From: an uncultured Schlesneria sp.
GTDB taxonomy: Bacteria > Planctomycetota > Planctomycetia > Planctomycetales > Planctomycetaceae
Direction: 5' to 3'
NCBI GenBank assembly: GCA_903871875.1
Contig: CAIQIR010000162.1
Coordinates: forward strand, 27,979-91,978
DNA: 64,000 nt
The notes beneath the pieces were generated by a model. That model was not told the DNA's origin, ran no database searches, and saw only the letters and a program-made list of their open reading frames with translations. Of the stretch, positions 8,232-16,798 are shown in pieces; position 1 is the first letter of the stretch; the number at the start of each line of letters is the position of its first letter. Both the position numbers and the translations under genes were made by a program.

Positions 8232-9722
8232 ATGATCTTTATGTTGTTGCCGATGTCGTCGCGCTGGTTGTTCAATTTCTGTTTTGTCGGTGCTCTCAGC
8301 CTGACCGGATTTACGATCGCAGCGGATTCTGTGACACCGCACCGGACGCCTCTGGACGACTACATCGCCAAGGATGACACGACCTTCAGTTGGCGCCTGG
8401 GCGAGACCCGAGAAGCCGCGGATCACACGGTGTTTGCGATCGAACTGACATCGCAAACCTGGCGCACAACGGCCGAAGTGGATCGTCCCGTGTGGAAACA
8501 CTGGTTGATGGTCGTCCGCCCGAAAGTGGTCGCTTCCGAAACTGGCTTCCTGTTCGTCACGGGGGGCAGTCATCGGGAACACCCCCCCGAAGGGGTTGAG
8601 GAATATTTGGTCAAGATGGCGGTCGGCACCAAGTCGATCGTGGCCGAATTAAAGAATGTGCCGAATCAACCGCTCGAATTCTCCGACGGCGGACGGAAGA
8701 TGGTCGAAGACGACCTGATTACCTTTACCTGGAACAAGTATATTGACACCCGCGATAAGGAATGGCCCGCTCGCCTTCCGATGGTCAAGAGTGCTGTTCG
8801 CGCCATGGATACTCTGCAGGCCTTTGCTGCCACGAAAGAATGCGGCAATCTGAAGCTGGAGAAATTCGCGGTGTCCGGCGGATCGAAACGCGGCTGGACA
8901 ACCTGGTGCACGGCGGCTGTCGATCCACGCGTGGTCGCCATTGTCCCGATCGTGATCGACGTGCTGAATGTCCGCAAGAGCATGCGCAATCACCTGGAAG
9001 CTTACGGCTTCTGGGCTCCGTCAGTCGGCGATTATGTTCGCGGCGGGCTGGTCATGAAGGAAAACGATCCCGGCTACATCGAGTTGTTGGAAATCGAAGA
9101 TCCGTACGTTTACCGCAATCGGTTTAAGATGCCGAAACTGGTTCTGAATGCGGCCGGCGACCAGTTCTTTACGCCCGATTCATCGCGATTCTACTACCAC
9201 GATCTGCCCGGCGAGAAGTTGCTGCGATACGTCCCCAATACCGACCACAGCATGCGAGATAGCGACGCGCGAGAGACACTGGCCGCGTTCTACGACTCGG
9301 TCGTCCGCGGTCTGAAACGTCCCGCCTACAGCTGGAAATTCCTGGATAACGGCGCGATCCGCGTCGAAACCCCTGATCGACCGAAAGAAGTCAAACTTTG
9401 GCAAGGGAACAATCCCGCGGCTCGCGACTTCCGCCTGGAAGAAGTCGGCAAGATCTACACCAGCACTCCGCTGAAAGAAATCGAGCCGGGCGTCTATGTC
9501 GGCAAGATCGACACACCCAAAGCGGGCTTCACGGCCTTCTTCGTCGAGATGACCTACGACATCGGTAGTATGTTTCCGCTGAAGGTCACCACCGACGTGC
9601 GCGTTCTGCCAGACGTTCTGCCGTTCCACGGGATCGCCCCCACCCAGAAGATGGGCGGCGCCAAAATCCTCGAAGCCGAAATGCGCCGCCGAGAACTGGA
9701 AAAGTCCAAAGAGTCGAAGTAA
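8232..9722 (+). CDS. PhoPQ-activated pathogenicity-related (PqaA-type) alpha/beta hydrolase, exported
   Basis: This 496-residue protein carries a signal peptide (about residues 10-31, cut near TIAADS) and then the PhoPQ_related domain (PF10142-type). The alpha/beta-hydrolase nucleophile is probably the serine in AVSGGSKRGWTTW, the acid in LNAAGDQFFTPD, and the histidine in NTDHSMRD. Family members are envelope proteins of unknown substrate; PqaA of Salmonella is PhoP-activated and linked to peptide resistance. The in-frame ATG at 8241 has GGAAT at better spacing than the ATG at 8232, so the true start may be nine bases later. A perfect palindrome sits at 8184-8203. The gene converges on the YitT-like gene. 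Confidence 0.88.
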   Translation: MIFMLLPMSSRWLFNFCFVGALSLTGFTIAADSVTPHRTPLDDYIAKDDTTFSWRLGETREAADHTVFAIELTSQTWRTTAEVDRPVWKHWLMVVRPKVVASETGFLFVTGGSHREHPPEGVEEYLVKMAVGTKSIVAELKNVPNQPLEFSDGGRKMVEDDLITFTWNKYIDTRDKEWPARLPMVKSAVRAMDTLQAFAATKECGNLKLEKFAVSGGSKRGWTTWCTAAVDPRVVAIVPIVIDVLNVRKSMRNHLEAYGFWAPSVGDYVRGGLVMKENDPGYIELLEIEDPYVYRNRFKMPKLVLNAAGDQFFTPDSSRFYYHDLPGEKLLRYVPNTDHSMRDSDARETLAAFYDSVVRGLKRPAYSWKFLDNGAIRVETPDRPKEVKLWQGNNPAARDFRLEEVGKIYTSTPLKEIEPGVYVGKIDTPKAGFTAFFVEMTYDIGSMFPLKVTTDVRVLPDVLPFHGIAPTQKMGGAKILEAEMRRRELEKSKESK

Positions 9723-9832
9723 CGACCAAGCTTCCGCGTCACAAGTGGGTCTGAACTTGGACAGGCCCAGCTCGGGAGGTCTCATCAATCCCCCCCCCGG
9801 GGGCCAACAACCGCCAAGGGTTGTGTCGAGCA

Positions 9833-9849
9833 CGCTTCGTTTCGAAGCG
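9833..9849. terminator. Small hairpin between convergent genes
   Basis: A 7-bp perfect stem (CGCTTCG, loop TTT, CGAAGCG) lies between the PqaA-like and YitT-like genes, which converge. There is no clear T-run on either side, so its role as terminator is only suggested by position. Confidence 0.3.
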
Positions 9850-9969
9850 GCATTCTGAGCTGTTGCCCTACAGCTATTTGAGCTGCGACGAATCGACCTC
9901 CAGCGAAATCCGTTTTTTCTGATCGTGGGTATGTGGCAGCGTTGTTTTGACCAGATTCTCACCGGCGGC

Positions 9970-10890
9970 TCAGTGCAAACCCGCTCGCTTTACCATGCCG
10001 CCCTGAACGTCGGACAGCGAATGCGTGACCACGAAGGCGGAAAGGTCGACTTCGCGAATGATGGCCTTCACTTTGCCAATCTCTAATCGCGTTACGACGC
10101 AGTAGAGAATCTCCTGATCAATCCCGCTTTTTCCGCCGCGCGCTTTATAGACCGTCACGCCGCGTCCTAACTCGTCCATGATGCGTTCGCGAATCTTCGA
10201 ACTCTGGTCCGAGACGATCGTGATGGCCGTGTATTCCTCAATCCCGTAGATCAGGAAGTCCAGAGTCTTTGCCGCCGCGATATAAGTCAGGATCGAATAC
10301 AACGCCTCTTCAACCCCCAAGACAAAAATCGCAATGAAAAAGATCACGACATTGATCCCCAGGATAACATCGCCGACCTTCAACAAATGACTGCGTTTGC
10401 TGATCAGCAGCGCGGCAATCTCGGTCCCATCGAGAACGGCACCACCGCGAATCGCCAGTCCGATACCCGCCCCGATAAAGAAGCCGCCGAAGACGGCTGT
10501 CAGTAACAGATCTTCGGTGACATCCGGAAAATGAAACACCTCCAGAATGATCGCCAACAGGCCAATGGCGAACGTGCTGCGAATCGCGAATGCCAGTCCG
10601 ATCTGGCGGTATCCCAGGACAATGAATGGCAGATTGATCAAAGGAAGTAATACCGACAGCGGCAGCCCCGTGGCCGTCGCCAGCAACATCGAGACGCCGG
10701 TCACACCGCCGTCAATGAAGTTGCTCGACATCAGAAAGCCATGCAGACCCATCGCGGCCGAAAAGGCGGCCAGAATGATCACCACCACATTTCGCATTTC
10801 GCGCAATTGACGTTTCTGGACAGCGAAACTCGCCACGCTGGCCAAAGTACTCCAAACGCGATTCGGGGACCGATGACTCGGTTGTTTCAT
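9970..10890 (-). CDS. YitT family membrane protein (DUF161 + DUF2179)
   Basis: The 306-residue protein from the ATG at 10890 has five to six hydrophobic segments (VVVIILAAFSAAMGLHGFL, LPLINLPFIVLGY, FAIGLLAIILEVF, AVFGGFFIGAGIGLAI, VVIFFIAIFVLG) with the family motif IDGGVTGVSMLL, and ends with a soluble DUF2179 domain (about 225-295) including YTAITIVSD and GIDQEILYCVVTR. YitT/YczE-type proteins are inner-membrane proteins without a settled function, sometimes proposed as transporters. A TTG at 10899 extends the frame by three codons, but GGGAA ahead of the ATG favours 10890. It is divergent from the small membrane protein gene at 11001. Confidence 0.88.
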   Translation of the reverse strand: MKQPSHRSPNRVWSTLASVASFAVQKRQLREMRNVVVIILAAFSAAMGLHGFLMSSNFIDGGVTGVSMLLATATGLPLSVLLPLINLPFIVLGYRQIGLAFAIRSTFAIGLLAIILEVFHFPDVTEDLLLTAVFGGFFIGAGIGLAIRGGAVLDGTEIAALLISKRSHLLKVGDVILGINVVIFFIAIFVLGVEEALYSILTYIAAAKTLDFLIYGIEEYTAITIVSDQSSKIRERIMDELGRGVTVYKARGGKSGIDQEILYCVVTRLEIGKVKAIIREVDLSAFVVTHSLSDVQGGMVKRAGLH

Positions 10891-10944
10891 GTAATCCAAT
10901 TCCCGGGAACAGATCGATCAATTCTCGCGCTGACGAATCGAGGC

Positions 10945-10950
10945 TATACT
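10945..10950 (+). promoter_or_regulatory. Possible -10 box (TATACT)
   Basis: TATACT lies about 50 bases ahead of the start at 11001. The -35 position (TTCTCG near 10922) is weak. The assignment rests on composition and distance only. Confidence 0.25.
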
Positions 10951-11000
10951 CGACACCCGTCCTTTTGAGAAGCACGAATCGGACGGAAAAGGTTCGAAAA

Positions 11001-11402
11001 ATGGCAGCAGAGCAGGGCCAGTCTTCCGCTTATTTTCATTGGAACGCGGGCTGGTTCGGCGTCCAGTTCGGTTGTACGGCATTTCTCCTGCCTGGTTTTA
11101 TCCAGTACCTGGGGAAAGATTCGTTAATGGCCAGTTTCTGTCTGGCCAGCTTCGCCGTCTTAAATGCCTGGGGGTTCTGTCTGTGGAGCCTTCGGAAAAC
11201 TCTCGATGCTTACTCGGCGATCCAACGTTTCACGGCCACCGTAGCGGTCGTCTTGGCCGTGCTAGTCATCGCAGTGAATCAGCGAGGCCTTGCTGAGCCG
11301 GTTCCTCTCGGCGTTCTCGCGATCTTCCCGGCTATCATGTTGATGTTCTTTTGCCAGAAACAACTGGCCCAACATGACCAGAAATCGCGGCCACTGGACT
11401 AG
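11001..11402 (+). CDS. Small four-helix membrane protein, function unknown
   Basis: The 133-residue protein has four hydrophobic segments: about 18-35 (FGVQFGCTAFLLPGFI), 42-64, 78-95 (TVAVVLAVLVIAV) and 102-119 (LGVLAIFPAIMLMFF). It ends with a short polar tail. AAAGG lies nine bases ahead of the ATG at 11001; the longer frame from 10965 adds twelve basic residues and is less likely. No family is recognised. A short hairpin (GTTGCC/GGCAAC) at 11438-11453 could end transcription. Confidence 0.65.
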   Translation: MAAEQGQSSAYFHWNAGWFGVQFGCTAFLLPGFIQYLGKDSLMASFCLASFAVLNAWGFCLWSLRKTLDAYSAIQRFTATVAVVLAVLVIAVNQRGLAEPVPLGVLAIFPAIMLMFFCQKQLAQHDQKSRPLD

Positions 11403-11743
11403 CAACGGGGCAGGGCCACTGCAGCGTCCAGAACGATGTTGCCTAACGGCAACGTGACGCCATCTCGCGTTTCCCAATCACCACGTTGTTAGCGCGCGTG
11501 AACATTCTCGAATCGACGTCAAAGTTGCTTAACTCCTTGGCGTTCCGCTCGTTCGGCCGATCACGTTTCGATTCCCTAGCGCTTCGGCACCAAATTTGTT
11601 AGTCCTCAATTCAGGGCGCATCACGTCGTTGACGAAACGCCCTGGAAAAGCCGTCGTCGTCGGATTTGGTTTACGCCTCGCCAAACCTCCACGCGTTCGT
11701 CTTTCTTCTTGAGTGTGATCGGTCTGCCAGCGGGATTAACGTT
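11403..11743. other. Spacer upstream of the AAA+ regulator
   Basis: The 341-base spacer holds a short hairpin at 11438-11453 and a wider-spaced inverted repeat, CAGGGCG at 11612-11618 and CGCCCTG at 11638-11644. No coding frame is convincing here. Confidence 0.35.
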
Positions 11744-13219
11744 ATGTCAAAGCCGGTGATTGTCGTGCTGAGTCGTGACCAGCTCATGGCCTCGGAACTT
11801 CCCGGACTGTTCCAGGGTAAAGCGGAAATCCGTGCTTGTGATTCGTTCGAAGAACTGACCGAACTCACCCAGCAGCGTGTACCCGACGCGCTCGTCGCGG
11901 ATTTCCGTCGTGCGTCCAACGGTGGTCATCAGGAAACGCGAATCCTCGAAGCCGTGCACGAACGGCATCCCCAGATGCGACTGGCCATGGTCACACCGGA
12001 AGCCTGCCCCGAGACACTCGAGCGCTGTGCGGCCATGACGGAAATCACGCATCTTCGCGGACATCTCGATCGCGCCGCTCTCTTGACGGCCTTCCGTTCG
12101 CTCTTTCCCGAACCGGCGGAAACCACCCCGATCTCGCCCGCTATCCGTGACACCTTCGTCGAGACCAGTTCGCCCGCGATCGGCGATCACACCGAAGAAC
12201 AACCGCTGGGCGTTCTGACGGGTATTAGTCGTCGATACGAGACGAATTCACCCCATCTCAAGCAGATGCTGGTCGATCTCGAAGTCGCCGCCCGGCACGA
12301 TGTCACGATCCTGCTGATCGGCGAGACCGGTGCTGGCAAAACCTATCTCTCACGATTGATTCACGAAGTCTCGTTGCGACGTCACGAACCGTTCCTGCCG
12401 GTTGCCTGCGGAGCGTTGCCCAACGATTTGATCGAGAGTGAATTGTTCGGACATTCCAAGGGATCATTCACCAGTGCCCATCAGGACAAGGAAGGGAAGT
12501 TTCTGGCCGCACGCCGCGGCTCGATCCTGCTCGACGAAATCGATGCGCTCGGATTGGAACAACAGGTCAAGCTGCTGCGAGTGATCGAAACGGGCGAGTT
12601 CGAGCCGGTCGGATCCAACCACACGCAACACTGTCAGGCCCGGTTGATCGTCGCGAGCAATCTCGACCTGCAGCCATTGGTCGAGCACGGCCGCTTCCGC
12701 CCCGACCTGTACTATCGCTTGAACATGCTGAAATTCGTCATTCCGCCGCTGCGACAACGAAAAATGGATGTCGTACCACTCGCCAAGAAATTCGTGCGAC
12801 AGTTTTCCGTCAAGCACGGTGTCCGCATCGATGAAATCGACCCCAACGTCTTCAGCACACTGATCGACTATCCGTGGCCGGGCAATGTCCGCGAACTCGA
12901 ACATGTCGTGCAACGCGCCGTGATCTACTGCCGCGACGGACGGCTGCTCACGTCACACCTGCCACAGCACATCCTGTCCGGCAATGCGGGGCCCACCAAT
13001 GACCCCACGGTCGTGCTGTCGAATTTCGAGAAGACCTCCCCGGCGATGGCCGAAAAAGAAGACCTGACGCTCGGAAACCAGATCGCACTCAACGAAAAGG
13101 ACATCATCGAGCAGACCTTGTTCAAAAACAGCTTCAGCCGGACCAAGACCGCCAAGGAACTGGGGATCAGCCGGGTCACGCTGTACAACAAGATGAAGAA
13201 ATACAATCTGCAACACTAA
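11744..13219 (+). CDS. AAA+ enhancer-binding-type transcriptional regulator with pseudo-receiver and altered GAFTGA loop
   Basis: The 491-residue protein (ATG 11744; the frame is open back to 11666) has a receiver-like N-terminus (VIVVLSRDQL, LVADFRRA), a sigma-54-interaction AAA+ domain (about 165-395) and a C-terminal Fis-type helix-turn-helix (TKTAKELGISRVTLYNKMKK). Walker A (GETGAGKT, about 192) and Walker B (ILLDEID) look intact, as do the DLYYRLN and WPGNVREL motifs. The loop that contacts sigma-54, normally GAFTGA, reads GSFTSA (about 240). The receiver lacks the conserved Lys and part of the acidic pair, so phosphorylation control is doubtful. Family knowledge says such proteins open sigma-54 promoters by ATP hydrolysis. 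Whether this one still does is uncertain. Confidence 0.85.
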   Translation: MSKPVIVVLSRDQLMASELPGLFQGKAEIRACDSFEELTELTQQRVPDALVADFRRASNGGHQETRILEAVHERHPQMRLAMVTPEACPETLERCAAMTEITHLRGHLDRAALLTAFRSLFPEPAETTPISPAIRDTFVETSSPAIGDHTEEQPLGVLTGISRRYETNSPHLKQMLVDLEVAARHDVTILLIGETGAGKTYLSRLIHEVSLRRHEPFLPVACGALPNDLIESELFGHSKGSFTSAHQDKEGKFLAARRGSILLDEIDALGLEQQVKLLRVIETGEFEPVGSNHTQHCQARLIVASNLDLQPLVEHGRFRPDLYYRLNMLKFVIPPLRQRKMDVVPLAKKFVRQFSVKHGVRIDEIDPNVFSTLIDYPWPGNVRELEHVVQRAVIYCRDGRLLTSHLPQHILSGNAGPTNDPTVVLSNFEKTSPAMAEKEDLTLGNQIALNEKDIIEQTLFKNSFSRTKTAKELGISRVTLYNKMKKYNLQH

Positions 13220-13393
13220 ACCACGACGATCCCAGACGCCATTTCCCATCGATCCCGTTGGGGAACGTCATCCTGACTTGGATGACGATTCACGCGGATG
13301 TCGATAAGCTGATCGAACAGAGCATCGCCGACGGTCTTCCAACAGACCGGCGTCGGACAACAAGCGTTTCGGTTAGGGAAAGGTTGCAAGTAG

Positions 13394-13639
13394 ATGACGG
13401 GTTACACAGTCCACACAGGTTCGTCGGTAAAATTCTCTTCGGGGTGGGATCTGATTTTTCAGGGAGCCAAAGCGAGCAAAAAAGCGGCGGGCTCCGCACC
13501 GGTGAAAGCAGCTGCGAAGGCTCCAGTGGCCAAGAAAGCGGCTGCCAAAACCGTCAAGAAAGTCGCAGCGAAAGCGGCCAAGGCGGCTTCTGGTTCCAAG
13601 AAAAAAGCCCCCGCAAAGGCCGCCAAGCGAAGTAAGTAA
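13394..13639 (+). CDS. Small protein with Lys/Ala-rich histone H1-like tail
   Basis: The 81-residue product has a 26-residue N-terminal segment (MTGYTVHTGSSVKFSSGWD) and then a tail composed almost only of Lys, Ala and a few Pro/Ser/Val (AKKAAAKTVKKVAAKAAKAA). Such tails occur in bacterial histone H1-like and Hc1/AlgP-type DNA-binding proteins and bind nucleic acid through charge. AAAGG stands nine bases before the ATG, and codon use is like that of neighbours, so it is probably real despite its size. The head segment is not recognised as a known domain. It follows the AAA+ regulator after 174 bases and is followed by a strong hairpin at 13950-13987. Confidence 0.7.
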   Translation: MTGYTVHTGSSVKFSSGWDLIFQGAKASKKAAGSAPVKAAAKAPVAKKAAAKTVKKVAAKAAKAASGSKKKAPAKAAKRSK

Positions 13640-13949
13640 GTTCGCTTGTGATGAGGGACCGGCAAATCTGCCGCACACCGGGACTGTCAAGTCGGGTAAA
13701 GTAGGACAGACCCTGCGGATGATGCTCAGCATGACGTCATCAATCCTGACACTCCGAGTTTGCGGCAACGTCTGCCTCATCTGATCGAGTTGGCTCGCCG
13801 ATAATTTCCTCAGACACCTGACGACAATTCGAGCAACCAACAATCGTTTACCAAACTCCGCAACCGGACGTCGCGGACGTGTTGGTGAACTGCGATTTGA
13901 TCGCGATCAGCCCTCCCACGGACGGTGATGAGCCGAGCCGTTTTCATAG

Positions 13950-13987
13950 AATAGCCTCCAGTGGAATCAACCTCACTGGAGGCTATT
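13950..13987 (+). terminator. Strong 14-bp hairpin, probable terminator
   Basis: AATAGCCTCCAGTG (13950-13963) pairs perfectly with CACTGGAGGCTATT (13974-13987) around a 10-base loop. It lies about 310 bases beyond the Lys/Ala-rich gene and has no long T-run after it, so it could also be a processing or regulatory hairpin. Confidence 0.55.
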
Positions 13988-14266
13988 TACATTCCGGGGC
14001 TCGATTTCTTCCGCGTGAACACACCTCGAAACGACGCGAGAGGGCCAAGACCTTTGCCGTCTGGATCGGTTCGGCCAGAGTTCTTTTCTGTTGTCGTCCG
14101 AGCCCATTCATTCTGGCGATGTCAAACCGGAGCATGTTCCCGAAGTCACCGTGAGAATCTCCACAACCCCAGTTCCCACAAGGTAATCACAGGCGCAATT
14201 CAAATTCGGCAATTTGTGCCGATTTGGTTTTGACACGATTTGCGCTTCGCACTACAAACCGCTCCC

Positions 14267-14301
14267 GTCGCTGACGAGCCATGGATGGTCTCGTCAGCGA
14301 C
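14267..14301 (+). promoter_or_regulatory. 12-bp hairpin in the leader of the receiver-like gene
   Basis: GTCGCTGACGAG (14267-14278) and CTCGTCAGCGAC (14290-14301) form a perfect stem with an 11-base loop that contains the upstream ATG at 14281. This argues that translation starts downstream at the GTG 14344, and the structure may end transcription or control the gene. Confidence 0.5.
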
Positions 14302-14343
14302 TTCGAAGCGATGGAGACGTGCCAGCCACGGAAGGACGGCGGA

Positions 14344-14685
14344 GTGAATTCAGCACCGCATGTTTTGGTGATTGACGGAACCTCGGATACTGAAGCCGTG
14401 CTCAAAGCGGTTTTGGAGCCCCGTGGAACTCAGGTCGAGCGAACTCGGGGAACGAATATTCCTCGACGAGTCCAGGAAAAGACGTCGCCCCATGTCGTGG
14501 TCATCGACTTGGACGACGCTTCGGCCGACGCGACGACCACTCGTTATGGTGATTCGCATCGCATTCTGATCGGCTCGGTGAAAACACCGGTCGATGAACG
14601 CGATCGGTTTCTGGCCAAACCGTTCCAATACCCGGAATTACTGCAGACAATCGAAGATCTGCTTGCTCTGCCCCCTGCAGGATAG
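14344..14685 (+). CDS. Stand-alone receiver-like domain protein
   Basis: From the GTG at 14344, with AAGGA seven bases ahead, the 113-residue product is one receiver fold: HVLVIDGTSDTE in strand 1, HVVVIDLDD with the likely phospho-acceptor Asp in strand 3, RILIGSV in strand 4, and FLAKPFQYPELLQTIEDLL with the conserved Lys-Pro. The loop after strand 3 is short, and the acidic pair near the N-terminus is reduced to one Asp, so metal binding and phosphorylation may be weak. An upstream ATG at 14281 would add 21 residues, but it lies in a hairpin and has no ribosome-binding site. The next gene is an FHA-GAF histidine kinase, a plausible partner. Confidence 0.65.
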   Translation: MNSAPHVLVIDGTSDTEAVLKAVLEPRGTQVERTRGTNIPRRVQEKTSPHVVVIDLDDASADATTTRYGDSHRILIGSVKTPVDERDRFLAKPFQYPELLQTIEDLLALPPAG

Positions 14686-14888
14686 GGCATGGCGTCGAAT
14701 TCCCCCCCGTTTTGCATAGCCGGCAAACGAATGGGGCGTGGAACCCCTGGCGAACGCCCGAAAATGGCCCGGGATTCTTCCTGGCCCAAATAGGCTGAAT
14801 TCTCGCGCCAGGATTGCCAGTTGCTTGGTCTCGTTCGATATGATACGTCTGATCGGCAAAGACGCGTATTGTTCGGGATAAAGATGTC

Positions 14889-16577
14889 GTGAAGAAGGCC
14901 TCGTTGCTCGTTGTGCAGGGCGTTGAACAAGGCACTCGCTTCGAGTTGGTGGATCGCCCGCTCGCCCTGGGTCGCGATGCGCGCAACGAGATCCGCATTC
15001 TCGACAGTGAAGTCTCGCGGCTGCACGCCACCATCCAGCGGGTCAAAGACGATTTCGTCGTGACCGACCGGAACAGTTCCAATGGCACTTACGTCAATGG
15101 AACGGTCATTCGTTCGCATGTCCTGGTCGATGGCGATCAGATTCGACTGGGAAATACGCTGCTGCTGTTCAGCGATGTCTCTCAAGACGGCTGGAAACCC
15201 AACGCCGCTGACCGGGTGCAGCTGTTACGTCGTCACGATCCGGCTGATCGTTCCAGCATCGTCACCCATTTAGGGCAAGATCTGGTTCCGGCCGAAGTCC
15301 GCTCGCGCGACGAAGCGGCCGATTCCCCGCACAGCTTGTCCGTGCTCTATCGGATTGCGGAAGAAGTCGCTCGGCCTTCCTCGTCCCTCGAACAGTCCTT
15401 ACAGCGGACACTCGATCTGACCGTCGCGGCGGTCCTGGCCGATCGCGGTTGCGTCCTGTTGTCAGACCCTCAAACCGGCGAGATCCAGCCGCAGGTGACC
15501 AGCCAGCGGGTGGCCGGTCAACCCGGCACACGGATGCCCGTTTCGCGAACCATCGTCGATTATGTCCTGAAGTCGAAACAGGGCGTTCGAACCACCAACG
15601 CTCAGCAAGACAGCCGCTTCGATCCGACCGACAGTATCTTTCAGGCGGGGATTCGTGAGGCGATGTGCGTGCCGATGCAGGGCCGGCATCAACTGATGGG
15701 GGTGATCTACGTCGACATCACGACGCCCGCTGATTACCTGTTGATGGCGCAAGACAAGGTACCGGGATTTCGCGAAGACCAGCTGCGACTGTTAATCGCC
15801 ATCGGTCGCCAGACTGCGCTCGCCGTCGAGAATCACCGTTATCAGCACGCCTTCGTGAAGGCCGAACGGCTGGCCGCCATGGGACAAACCATCGCCACGC
15901 TCAGCCATCACATCAAGAATATTTTGCAGGGCGTCCGCGGCGGCAGCTATCTGATCGATATGGGATTGAACGACCACAACGAAGATCTGGTCCGCAAAGG
16001 CTGGCACGTTGTCGAAAAAAATCAGAACAAGATCTACAACCTCGTCATGGACATGCTGACGTTCAGCAAAGAACGCAAACCCGCCTATCAGCAGGCTCAA
16101 TTGAACGACACCGTCCATGACGTCGTTGAGTTGATGCAGGCCCGGGCCGACGAGTTTCGGGTCGAGCTGATCTATCAGCCGGCTGAAAATCTTCCGCTGA
16201 GCACCTTCGATCCCGAGGGCATTCATCGAGCGATTCTGAATATTGTGACGAATGCCATTGACGCGGTGGAAGGATCGGACCATGCGACGGTGAAAATCGA
16301 AACGGGTCTCGATCCCGTGTCAGACATGTTCTGGGTCGCCGTGTCCGACAACGGTCCGGGGATTGTGGAAGACCAGTTGCAGCGGATCTTCAATGTGTTC
16401 GAATCGACCAAGGGCGCTCGTGGAACCGGCCTGGGACTGGCGGTCAGTCAGAAGATCATTCGCGAACATGGCGGCGAAATCACGGTCGACAGCCGGCTAG
16501 GCGATGGAGCTCGATTCACCATGGCGTGGCCCCGTCTGGACGATGACCCTCATTCCGGTTCACGAACAGTCGCGTAA
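14889..16577 (+). CDS. FHA-GAF sensor histidine kinase
   Basis: The 562-residue cytoplasmic protein starts at a GTG and has three parts. An FHA domain (about 5-95; LGRDARNEIRI, SRLHATIQ, RNSSNGTYVNG) would bind phosphothreonine peptides. A GAF domain follows (about 155-320). The kinase core has the H box ATLSHHIKNILQGVRGG (His near 339), the N box ILNIVTNAIDAVEG, G1 DNGPGI and G2 GARGTGLGLAVS. Such a protein could link Ser/Thr-kinase signals to a histidine-aspartate pathway. No membrane segment is seen. The upstream receiver-like protein and the AAA+ regulator are nearby candidates for phosphotransfer, although both have altered receivers. Confidence 0.9.
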   Translation: MKKASLLVVQGVEQGTRFELVDRPLALGRDARNEIRILDSEVSRLHATIQRVKDDFVVTDRNSSNGTYVNGTVIRSHVLVDGDQIRLGNTLLLFSDVSQDGWKPNAADRVQLLRRHDPADRSSIVTHLGQDLVPAEVRSRDEAADSPHSLSVLYRIAEEVARPSSSLEQSLQRTLDLTVAAVLADRGCVLLSDPQTGEIQPQVTSQRVAGQPGTRMPVSRTIVDYVLKSKQGVRTTNAQQDSRFDPTDSIFQAGIREAMCVPMQGRHQLMGVIYVDITTPADYLLMAQDKVPGFREDQLRLLIAIGRQTALAVENHRYQHAFVKAERLAAMGQTIATLSHHIKNILQGVRGGSYLIDMGLNDHNEDLVRKGWHVVEKNQNKIYNLVMDMLTFSKERKPAYQQAQLNDTVHDVVELMQARADEFRVELIYQPAENLPLSTFDPEGIHRAILNIVTNAIDAVEGSDHATVKIETGLDPVSDMFWVAVSDNGPGIVEDQLQRIFNVFESTKGARGTGLGLAVSQKIIREHGGEITVDSRLGDGARFTMAWPRLDDDPHSGSRTVA

Positions 16578-16739
16578 CCGCGCCTCACAGGATCACGAAG
16601 TCTTCCCGCGATTCGATTGGAAGGCCCTAAACCGACCGTGGCTCGCAGACCAATGAATGGTTACCTGGCTGGCGATCAATAGTACTGCCGCGAAACCGGC
16701 ACGAGTCGAGCGAGCTCTTGCTCAACGTTCCTGGCCAGC

Positions 16740-16779
16740 AAAAAAGGCGAGCCGGAAGGAACTCCCTCCGGCTCGCCTT
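16740..16779 (-). terminator. Rho-independent terminator of secDF
   Basis: AAGGCGAGCCGGA (16744-16756) pairs with TCCGGCTCGCCTT (16767-16779). On the minus strand the 13-bp stem is followed by six T, and it lies 20 bases past the secDF stop. Strong intrinsic terminator. Confidence 0.88.
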
Positions 16780-16798
16780 GCTCGTGACTTCCAGAAAC

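Larger units (their letters stand above)
13640..14343. other. Long spacer with two hairpins
   Basis: About 700 bases without a convincing gene. It contains the 14-bp hairpin at 13950-13987 and the 12-bp hairpin at 14267-14301. Two overlapping plus-strand frames near 13879-14233 have no recognisable product and cross the first hairpin, so they are not called. Confidence 0.4.

Noticed and set aside
13879..14233. Two overlapping plus-strand frames
   Set aside because: They run through the strong hairpin at 13950-13987, have no recognised product and no good ribosome-binding site.
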